In this document: positions 27,601 through 39,600 of the stretch, one piece after another
How the letters are laid out: each line of letters begins with the position of its first letter
Numbering within the stretch: position 1 is the stretch's first letter
Assembly: GCA_028015205.1 (NCBI GenBank)
Contig: CM051521.1
Span: 71,842,314-71,906,313, forward strand
Source: Mytilisepta virgata
Taxonomy: Eukaryota; Mollusca; Bivalvia; Mytilida; Mytilidae
Length of the DNA stretch: 64,000 nucleotides
Direction: 5' to 3'
Program-made: the position numbers and the translations under genes
Notes under the pieces: model-generated
Seen by the model: the letters and a program-made list of their open reading frames with translations, nothing else
What the model was told of the DNA's origin: nothing
Database searches by the model: none

Positions 27601-30600
27601 CAGCGGCCATGTTTTTCGACGGATCAAAAATCCCCACATCAGTTCTATGCAGGGTACCCCAAAGAACATTCATACCAAGTATGGTTCCAATTGGTCAAGT
27701 AGTATGAGAGGAGAAGAGTTTTGAAAAATTGTTAACGACGACGACGGACGACGACGGACGCCAAGTGATGGCAATAGCTCACATGGCCTTCAGCCAGGTG
27801 AGCTAAAAAAGGTATAAGATTGTTCAATTGCTAATGACAATGATTTTCAAGAAGTTTTTGGTTATGTCATATGCTCCAACAAATGCTGCCCCGTTTTTTA
27901 TCCATATTTAAATTTTTTTTCTCCGAAAAATGTAACGTATTGAAAAAAAAAATATTGCAGATAGAAGGGAGTGTGAAGACAGATAGTAATCCCTTTATGC
28001 CTTCCTGCTATGCAGGCGACATAAAAATGTAACATAAACTAGAGGCTCCCATGGCGGCTATCTTGGATGATGGATGGGGTCATCAGATACAATTCCAATT
28101 GGCCAAGTGGTTTCAGACAAGAAGATCTTTAAGTCTCCATAGGATCCTATGTTAAACTATGTTCAGCTCTGGAGGCTATCTTGGATGACAGACCGGGTCA
28201 TCGGATACAGTTCTGAAAGACGACCACCTATAAGGACCATTGCCATCAAGTTTTGTTTCAATTGGCCTAGTGGTTTCAGACAAGAAGATATTTAAATAAA
28301 TTTCCCATAGGGTCTTATGTTAAAATATGTTCGCCTCTGGTGACCATCTTGGATAATGGATGGGGTCATCGGATACAATTCTGAAAGAGGACCACCTACT
28401 GTATTTTCTGGACTTTAAGTCTGTGTGGACTATTAGTCTAATTGATACTTTTTCCATAGAGATATGATGGTAAAATGGCAGGAAAATGGGGTGTTAGGAT
28501 CATTGCCATCAAGTTTTGTTCCAATTGGCCAAGTAGTTTCAGACAAGAAGTCCCCATATGATCATATGTTAAACTATGTTCGGCTCTGGCAGCCACCCTG
28601 AACGACTGGCTGGATTCTGAAAGAAGACTACCTAAGGATTATTGCTACCAAGTTTTGTTCCAATTGGCCAAGTGGTTTCAGACAAGAAGATCTTTAAGTA
28701 AATTTCCCATAGGGTACTATGTTAAACTATGTTCGGCTCTTGTGGCCATCTTTAATGACAGACCAGGTCATCGGTTACAATTCTGAAAGAGGGCCAACTA
28801 TTAGGAACATTGCTGCCAAGTTTTGTTTCAATTGGCCAAGTGGTTTCAGACAAGAAGATCTTTAAGTAAATTTCTCATAGGAATTCCTATGTTAAACGAT
28901 GTTCAGTTCTGGAGACCTTCTTGGATGACGGATGGGGTCATCGGATACAATTCTGAAAGAGGACCAACTACGGACCATTGCTGCCAACTTTTGTTCCAAG
29001 TGGTTTCAGACAAGAAGATAAAGCCCCCCTAGGATCCTATGTTAAACTATGTTCGGCTCAGGTGGCCATCCTGGATGACGGGCATGATCATCAGATATAA
29101 TTCTTAAAGAGGACCACCTAATGACCATTGCTGCTAAATTTTTTTCTAATTGGCCAGTGGTTTCAGAGGATAAGATCTTTAAAGGAAAGTTTACGACAAC
29201 AACGACGGATGCCAAGTTATCACAATAGCTCACATTGCCCTTTGGGAAATAGAAAATGACAGTTTTTGAAGTGGTTTTGTAAAAATAAATTGATAGAAAG
29301 TACATATATATTTCATCAATATCCTTTTTATATCTACTAGAATCAAAATTATGATAATGTAATACTTTATTTCATATTTTAATGTACTTAAACATATATT
29401 CAGAATTACCAAACTTTCACATAATTGATGATGTCATATCTTTTTGATGACATCAGTTACCACAAATTTTTTTTGATTAATAATCATTAATTTTTATGAT
29501 CTGTTCGAATGCAAAAGGAAATTTTTGGTAGTTTAATTACCGTGATTTCCCTTTAAAATTTTAGGTTCTGCTTCGTACATGGGCATAAGTGATCATTATA
29601 TAGAATATCAGTTATCAGACGAAAAGACTGCTTTGATGCATGCATATTCATATTTATTTTTACTAAACAGCACCTTTGTCCTATTCAACAAAATAAAATC
29701 AGCTAGTATTTGTAAATCATGTATTTAATAGTGTATGTTTGTTACTAACCAGACATGTACCAGACTCTATATCCCAAACTGCTACTTTCTTGTCCCATCC
29801 ACAACTAACAAATCTGTAAAATATTCACAATCTTTAATTTGCAAGATATATTTGCTTTGACTCAGCAACAGATAAAGACAGCTATATAAACATCAAAAGG
29901 AGTTGACAAATTACGAATGCCCACTGTCACTCAAGTTCACTAAAGTTGTTAAACACACCAATAAAAAGTCCTGTCTTCTGACATAAAATTTACCCAGTTT
30001 GTATTTTGTTGTGGATTTCACAATAAAGATCCATTAAAGTTCAACAAAAATGTGTGATAGATCTATACAATTATAATTTAATGAATGTAGGTACATGTAA
30101 TAAAAGAAGAATGTGTCCATGAGACATGCTTATAAATAATGTACTAATTCAAACCTACTGACGTTTTGTTTTCTGTAAAAGCCATAAAGTTGCACAGAAA
30201 GGCAAATATGGCAATCCTCAAGTTATAAAGAGGCATAACACAAGAATGACGAAAGTGACGCCACTCAAATTCTAACTTGATCAGTGTTTGGAGTAATAAG
30301 CATTGTGTATAAATTTCATAACATTTGGTTGAGGCAAAGCATTTAGTTAGTGTGCAGAAACAGCAAATTTGGCAATTTTCCAGACGGACAAGGGTACTAA
30401 ATGCCCTTGTCACGGGGGAATAAAAAGAGAAATTATACAATTGATGTCCATAACATTTAAAATAGGTAGATAAGATTAATTGAACATGACAGAGATAAAT
30501 TCGCCAAAAAATATTAAAACAAGAAGTTCTGTGAGCTTTGCTCACAAATTTATATCCACCGCTATAGCTACAATAATGTAAAGAAATGTATAAGTCCATG

Positions 30601-33600
30601 TTTGTCTATGAAACCCCAAAAATTGTTTTGATCATTTTGATCAAAAACAAAATAGAAGGTGCATGATGGCAATGTACACAGATGATTCCCTGGAAGTTTC
30701 ACAGAAATCCATTCACTGGTTTAGGAGGAGTGGTGGACGGGGAAGGCCTAACCCCTTACATTACCATATTATGAAGAGATGGCAAAATCCAAGTAGGTAT
30801 GTGGAAAACCACAAAAATCTTTCTGATCAAAAATAAAATAGGTGGTGCACACCCAATGGCAATGTACACTGAAGATTCCCTGAAAGTTTCACAAATATCC
30901 ATGCTCTGGTGTACAAGTAGTTGTAGTAAATAGGTGAAAACAAAGGGACGAAAAGACTGAAGATTGGAATCACACATCCTATAAATCCCCTGCTTTGCTA
31001 AAACTAGAGCAGGTAAACAGTTGAAGTAAGTGTTGACAGACTATTATATTTGAACTCATAAAGTGTTGGATATTTTAAAGAAAATTTATATCCCGCTTTA
31101 TATTTGCACATAATATATAGCAGCGCAACAGTATTATGCAGTCGGTGGCTTATGACATCAAGATTTCCTCAAACTTCTAACATTTCATAAGAATTATCAA
31201 CTGAAAGAGAAAGACTACTTGAATCAATGGAAGATTCACAAAAGTTAACGTAAAACAGAGAAATGTGCCATATTTATTTATGTATGATTTCAAAATAAAA
31301 TAAAGATTAACGAAAATTGTCTGGTCAGATCTACATGTTAAATATTTTCATATGTTGCAGGGCATAAAATAAAATTAGGGATCATGAAATTAATTAACTT
31401 TTCTGCAGACCTCCATTTATTGTATTTTCCTAACTATTATTATCAGTATTTCAATTCTGAAATAGGACTATCAAAGGACCATTGCTGTCAAGTCTGGTTC
31501 AAATTGGCCATGAGTTTTCAGATAAGAAGATTTTTTAATGAATTTTCCCATTAGGGCCTATATTAAACTAAGTTAAGTTCAGGTGGCCTTCCAGATAGAC
31601 AGTCTTTGTGATTTGGCATATTTCTGATGCCAAATTTGATTCCAACTGGCCATGTGGTTTTGGACAAGAAGACTTTTAAATGAATTTATCCGTAAAATCC
31701 CATGTAAAACAATGTCTAGCTGTGCCAGCTATTTTGGTTTACAGTCATTTTTAGTAACAGCATCCAAGTCTGTTGGAAGTCAGGGAGAGTTTGAAAGGAT
31801 GTGAGATGGCAATAGCACTTTGGGCCAGTTGAGCTTAAAGTTTGCAAATTAGAATGTGTACATAACAATGTGCGAGATTCAACAGCATTTACATATACAG
31901 TCAAATCTGTCTATACAGGGCACCCAAGGGACCAGAAAAAGTGCCTTTTATGAGCAGGTGCCCTCTATATAGAGGTTAATTTTATATATTTTGTTCATGA
32001 ATGGGACTTTTTCACTGTGCCCTTTATAGACAGTGCCCTTTAAAGCAGGTTTGACTGTACATTAATTTTTCTTACAAATTAGATTACAAATGTACAAACT
32101 AATAATATTTAAATACTGCACAAAGATTAAGTTAAATATTTTACTGATTTGAAATCAGTTTCATTGTTAGAATATGAGATAATTCATTAATGCGGACTGA
32201 TAAAAAACAACAAATTTAAAGTAAATGCTGAAATGTGATGTACTGTTTTGATTCATCACTGATGTATTCAAAATAAGCACAAAGTGTTACAACCTATCAA
32301 TAATCTAGAATTCTTCTTATTTATAATGTGTTCAACTCGAGGATTGTCAGTTTTCTTTTTTAGGTTGTGGTTTTCTTTGGCTTCCTCTACCATATAGCCA
32401 AATGCACTGAAAACAGCATACATCCCAATAATCCAAACCAAACCTTACAATGCACACCCATATATTGTTTATTATGGTATATTATGGATCAATTCTTGGC
32501 ACAAAATTAAGCAAAGGAACAGTAGTGTTTGCTGCTCTTCATCTTAAAAGTCCCAATGGGGCCTTTAGCAGAAAGAAAAATCTTGCATCTCAAAACTGAA
32601 AATTCAACATAGTCCTTATTATTGGTCTGAATGTAATTCTATGCTATATACACTGTATCAATCAGATCATATCTGTTTAACAGAAGCATGAGAAAGACAA
32701 TCACAAGGCACATAAAGATATGTTTTTTAACAGTAAAAACATTTTGGCATAATATGGGTGGGAAGCAAAAGATTAATTAGCAAATAGTTAATTGCACTGA
32801 GGGTCAAATTGCAGTATATGGACCGATAGGTCGTCCCGAAAAATTATACGGACCGAAGCGCAGCTGAGGTCAATATAATTTTTTAGGGCAACCTAACGGT
32901 CCATATACTGCCATATGAACCTCAGAGCTTTCAAATATTCGCTTTATTATAATTCTCCAATTAAAATGTTAAAAAATCTGGAATGAGGCCGTCAATAAAA
33001 ATAAGCCTGTCCACTGGTCCATATAGCATTAAATCACATCTTATTACTGGCAACTGGACTGCCAATGCAATAGTAAACACTGATGCACCAAATGATTTTG
33101 ATATGACAGGCAGGTGATTCTTTTCGCATTTGACACTATTTATAACATATATTTAGTAATATGTGGTGGTTTCCAGTATTGGTCATACAATAGGCAACTT
33201 GTCTGTTGCTCAATATAAATCTATGACTTCACTTTAAAACAAAATCATAAAAGAATAAAGTTATCTTTCAGCCGTCGTTAATAAAAATTTGGTCCATGGG
33301 AGCAAATTTCTTTAAAACTGCAACTCATTTTACGTTTTATTAAAGAAATTTAGACTCTTTTCGACCATTCTACCACGGGAGGACCCTGTATTTTGTTTAA
33401 TAATTTAATACAATCAATTGAATTTCACCTGTCAACATTGGTGTTGCTGTCTTGAACATCAGATGGGATGGATATTTTAATGGCAAACATTGACAGCAGA
33501 TCTTGGCAATCGTTAACAACTATGTATTGAACTTCAGTCATCTATCTTTTCTTCGCCGAATTGTTGTATCTATCAGACATGGAATATTACGAATAATAAT

Positions 33601-36600
33601 GTATCTATAACATGGTGACGGAGTATATTGTAACCCCTCTGAAAACAATGTCAACCTCGGCTTCGCCTCAGTCACAATACACTCCATCACCTTCTTAGAA
33701 ATTTGTTATTTATTTTATTGTACTGAATGTCTTGAATTTTACGAGCGGTGACAGTATAAAAATTGTCACCCGCTGTTTCCTTTCCAGCAGGTGATCGACT
33801 AAAATACCACATTCTTGTAAACCAATGAAATGCATTAAAAGCAGAGAAATTTACATAAAGTATAATAAATATACCTTTTGATACAACAACACAGTGTGGG
33901 AGTGGAAATGAATATTTTTTGGTCACTTCTTTAGTTGCAATTTTGTATAGCGGTGAATCGGTCACTTGCTACCGAGATCGCTGGTTTCCAATAATATATT
34001 TTTGTATTTAATACATATTTTATCGAAAGTTATGATATGTATGACTCTTTTGATGCCTATAAAAGAACGGATGAAATTTTTTAACAAACATGATAATATT
34101 AATATCTCTTTTATCAAGCTTTGATCACTGTGCTTCTTAAATCTTCTGTTGGAAATGTTAACTTTAGAATTGAATATGTAAAAAATGGTAATACATTTGA
34201 AGGTGTTCTCTAGGTTATCTAGAAAGTAATTCACACAGCAATCAATTTCTTAGGTATTAAAATGATTTAATCATGCGTGGACCATTTGATATTCACGGAG
34301 GGCTGATTTTTGTCCAGAACATTGGGGGGGGGGGGGGGGTAACTTGGCCTAAGTTTGGGTGCAGAACTTTTTTGACCCTACCCATTTAAATGCTTAAATT
34401 TTTCAAAAACCATAACCATTTATATACTAGATGCTTCAACACCAGCCAGACCCATTCATATACTAGATGCTTCAAAACTAGACCTATTCATATACTAGAT
34501 GCTTCAAAATCAATTGATACAGCATCCAGGCAGAAGCTTATCTTCTAATCAACAAACGATAATGTAATTGATATACTATTTATCATAGTCTCAATTTACC
34601 ACCCATTGATATTCATCTAATTCTTTATATAATACCCAGTCATATACTAGATGGCTCAAAAAGTAGACCCATTCCAGCTGCACGTTCCTATATACTTTTT
34701 CAATTGACCATATGTTTTTAAACAAAATTATCTTCACCCAATAATAAATATCCAAAGTATATTGAAAAGGTGGGATATCCAAAGTGCCCAGTAGTACCAT
34801 CATCTTGAATGTACTTTACATGGACTCCTAATATCAGGGCATGAATTAAAGCATTCTGTGTTGGTTCTTTTTTACTCATGCTTTCAGAAATCTGATAAGA
34901 TTAATTTTTACAATAATCCTAATATACAGCAAAAATAAAAAAATATTTGGAATTAACATCTGCATTACGTAAAGCAAAATAAATATATTTTGAATTTATA
35001 ATGTATGTCTCTAACATTGTGTTCCTGATTGCCATTTTTGTTTTAAATCTGCTGCCATTGTTTGCCTCATCTGTTGTACATGATAGCAAACATATGTCCA
35101 TCCCCCAAATTCAAGTGGTTGTAGTACAGTTATTAAGGAACAAAAAGTATTTACAGCTAGTAAGAAGGTCGTAGAGATTCTAAATTTATTTAATAAAACG
35201 TGAAATGTGCCCATGGAGTTGCAGTTTTAAAGAAATATGTTCCCGTGGACCAAATTTTCCAAACATATCTTTATTCTTTTCTGATTTTGTTTCAAGTTGA
35301 AGTCATAGATTTATATTCAACAGACAAGTTGCCTATTGTAAGACCAATACCGGCCGGAAACCACCACATATTACTAAATAAATGTTATAAATAGTGTCAA
35401 ATGTGAAAAGAATCACCCATCTGTCATATCGTAAAACATTTGGCGCATCTGTGTTTACGAATTGCATTGGCAGTCCCAGCTGCTGAGAATAGGGTGTGTT
35501 AATGGACCGGTTTCATTAAAATACACAAATAGAGAGTACAATTCTTAAAAGTATAATATTGACATATATATGAGAAGTCATATAATGAAGAAATATAATA
35601 CATAACAGCATTTACCACAGGCATGAGTAAACATTCTGCAGCTTCCACGCAGCACATCAAGCATAAATTCTTAACACAAAATTATCTGATGCTTATGACA
35701 ATAAATTGGTTTTCTATTCAGAGAAATTATAATTTAAAATGATATAATTACACTCAGCGGATATAAAAGAGTTCCCAATTGAAAATTTCCCTATACAATT
35801 CATACAAAACTACTTTAGAAAATGTTGTTAAAAACTAGTATTTGTATTTAAATTGTGGACTTTAAAAACATTAAAATATTATAATTATCAATACAAATTA
35901 TAGATATTTCTCTCCTCATCAATACAGTTTCATTAGAATATGACAAAAAATAACTTCAGGAAAATTTTTTGAAAAATTATGGTTTTATATGTAATATGCA
36001 GGAAAATTTCCAACTGGGACCTCATTTATGTCCACTTACTATACCTTCTTCCATTTTCATTTATATTTGCTCCACTAATGATCCCATCATGACATCCATT
36101 AAAATTATGAAGAACTTGGCCAGTATCTGCATCCCATATTTTGATGGTCTTATCATCAGATGCAGACAAAATTTTTTGGTCATTATCAATATATTTGCAG
36201 CTTCTTACTGAATCTAAATGTCCACGGAAAACCTTTATCCTCAACTGAAAGAAAAATATAATAATTCAATTCTTATAAAGGTACTATAGTTAAACATTTG
36301 TCTTACTGTCTGTAAACCTCAGTTCATAGAATGAATTTTTCCCAATTTAAGTATATTACTCAATTTTAATTATTTAAAATTATGGTTTTTCAAAATTTAA
36401 ATATATTAATTTGACATTTTTAATACTTAAAAATTTTTCAAACTGCATTTATTTTTTATTAGAAATTTCTTGTTTTTAATCATATTTGAGATATGAAAAT
36501 TACACATACTTCAAAAACAGTCATAAAAATTTTCGTACTGAGCAAGGTTAATTTTCCAACAAAAACAGTGTTATTATTCTTGAATTAAGACTTTCAAAAT

Positions 36601-39600
36601 TCCCAAAACAATCAATGTGAAATCTGTAGAGTATGAGCATGATGAACTGCACCTACTAAGTTTAATGTTGCAGTTTATTGCTGAATAAGTTAACTTGAAA
36701 AATATATTTATCACATCTAAAAGAAAAAAAAAACATAGATAATCAATTGAATGCCAAATATGTCTCATATCTCCCAATTGTCTCAATAAAAATAATATAA
36801 ACTATAGGCTCCCTTTCATTGTAAAAAAAAAATTTTCATCAAACAAGAGTGGACACACTACATGTCTTGCCTGAGTATGCACATGGACACAAAATAATGA
36901 TTATCTGATACCCAACATTGCAAGTCAAAGGAAAATAGGCTAAAAGAAATTGTAATGGCCAGGCGATAATTTGTCTGAAAAATCTCATGCATGTCATTCA
37001 AGCCTAAAACTGTGCCCAAGGTGAGCTGACAGGTCTGAAATTCAAGTGAAGGTCACAGACAGCCATGTATCCACCAAGCACTATATATTAACCAAATATG
37101 GTTGGTCTATGTATTGCAGTTGTGGAGAAATGGATATTATCTCAAAACGTGAAACAATTTAGTCAAAGCATGAAATAGAGGTCAAAGGTGAGGTGTCAGA
37201 TGTTAAAGTGGTATAAACATTGTTGAATTTTTAACTTTCAGCAAACAGGAAATGGCTGCACGACAGATCTAAAAATTGCTTAAATGCTATAACTCAACAT
37301 TATGAAGCTATTAATTAAATCATTCCCTTCTGTAGAAGCCAAGAAAACTTTGATGAAAGTTTCCTACCCAAGGTCCTTCGGTGCATTCAAGCATTTACTA
37401 GACCTGCTTTCGCCGTTGGTGGATCATGTAAAAACATGAGGTTGCATGTGTTATTGTGCAAAGTATACCCCCACTCTTTCTTAATTTTGAAAATTGGGAA
37501 AACAGACTTGAAAAGTTTGACGAAAAATTTTATGTATACATAAGGTATTGTAAAATTTCTAAGTTAGGCCTAAAAAAAATATAGTTGTGTTTAGGGTAAC
37601 CCGACCCTACCTAATTTTTAGTGCCTACCCTAAATTTTTTATAACCTTTCTTCAACAAGCACTGTTAAAGTCAAGGTGACTCCAGTATACAACCTAACTA
37701 AAAAAATTAATGTAAAAAAAAAATTTCCCTACCTACCCTACCTAACTTTTTTCAGTGTGTTACCCTAAACACATGTATTTTTTTATTTGGCCTTACGGCA
37801 AACAGTAAGTGGTTCCTTGATAGACTTGAAAATATGAGAGATGATACAACTCATGGTCATAAAGCTGCAGGCCAAATATCAAAACATTCCGTTGCACAGA
37901 AGCTGAGAAAAGTTTGACAAAAATTTCATGTAAACAGAAGGTATTGTCAAATTTGTAAGTATCCGCAAACAGGAAGTGGTTCCTTGACAGAGCTTAAAAT
38001 AGGACAGACGATACAACTCATGGTCATAAAGCTGCAGGCCAAATATCAAAACATTCCATTGCACTGAAGCCAAGAGTTTGACGAAAAATTTCATGCAAAT
38101 ATAAGGTATTGTAAAATTTGTAAGTATAGGCAAACAATAAGTGGTTCCTTGACAGACCTGAAAATATGAGAGATGATACAACTCATGGTCATAAAGCTGC
38201 AGGCCAAATATCAAAACATTCCGTAGCACAGGAGCTGAGAAAAGTTTGACGAAAAATTTCATGTAAACATAAGGTATTGTAAAATTTGTAAGTATTGGCA
38301 AACAGGAAGTGGTTCCTCGAAAGACCTGAAAATAGGAGAGACGATGCAACTGATGGTCATATAGCTACTTACCAAAATCAAAACATTCCGTTGCACAGAA
38401 GCTGAGGTAAGTGTGACGAAAAATTTCAGTTTGAATGGATGGACGGACGGACAAGGTGAATCCAGTATACCACCCACTCCATAGAGTGGGGATATAATTA
38501 CACCTGACGACGACGGATGCCAAGTGATGGCAATAGCTCACATAGCCTTTTACGGCAGGTGAGCTAAAAATGACTTTGTTCCTACTTTATCTGGGCTTGG
38601 GACCAGCAGATAAGTTTTTCAGGATTTATCTCATGAATGTGACCTAATGTCCCATTTAATATATAAACACATGAACTGACCGTTGTTGTTTTAGCAGAAC
38701 ATGCTTTTACTGTACATCGCCATTATTTCACCCCTTTTCTTAATGGACAACAGCCTGAATTCCACCAAGTAATTGGTTTTTCCTTGATCCATCCTATTCA
38801 ATTAAATTCTTATTTATGATTTGAAAATCTAGACAGTTAGTGAACATCAAATAGGATAGTGAATATTTCTATAGTATTAATTAATGGATGTTTTTATAAT
38901 GGACCTATAATGTGTCCAAGGTCTGTAATAATGACACAGTGATGGCTGTAATGGCTCGAGACATAAAAATCAGTTTTATGTTATTTCTTTCTCTAACGAA
39001 AAAACACCCCCAAAAAGGAAGGTACAAATCTACAATTAAATCAATAACTGTGCAAAATTATATTTGCCTAAAAATGACTAAGTTCAATTTGATATTTTTT
39101 CTCAAATCAAGCCAAAAGGGGGTGAACATCTTCAATGTGTTCAGAATAAGTGTTCAATATTTCATAAGTGCCAGGTTTATTGTGTTGGATTTCAAGCCTG
39201 TATTAACAATAAATTCAGAAATTTTGCAAAATTCTACATTTAAGTGTGAAAAATTACTGGAAGTATAAGTTGACACCAACTTAAATTGGACACATCAAAT
39301 TGATCAAATGTGCTAAAAAATTTGTAGATGGATCTACCTCCAAGAAAAATAAAAAAGTTTTTAAATCTTGATTCAAGAAAGCTTTTACACTAGTTATACA
39401 TTGTATTCTTCCATTAATTGACTATTGTATAACTATTTGGGGAAATTGCAGTATTGATAGTCTCAACCGTGTTATAAAATTGCAAATAAGGGCAGCAAAG
39501 TTTTATTCTTGATGCAGCTTTTCTTGCTCCATCAGCTACTAAAACAACTTAGATGAATGACTGTTGAAAACAGAATTACATATCACAAATGTAACTTGAT

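Noticed and set aside
37879..38349. 156-codon minus-strand frame with three similar segments
   Set aside because: Produced by the 155-177-bp tandem repeat; no recognisable protein.
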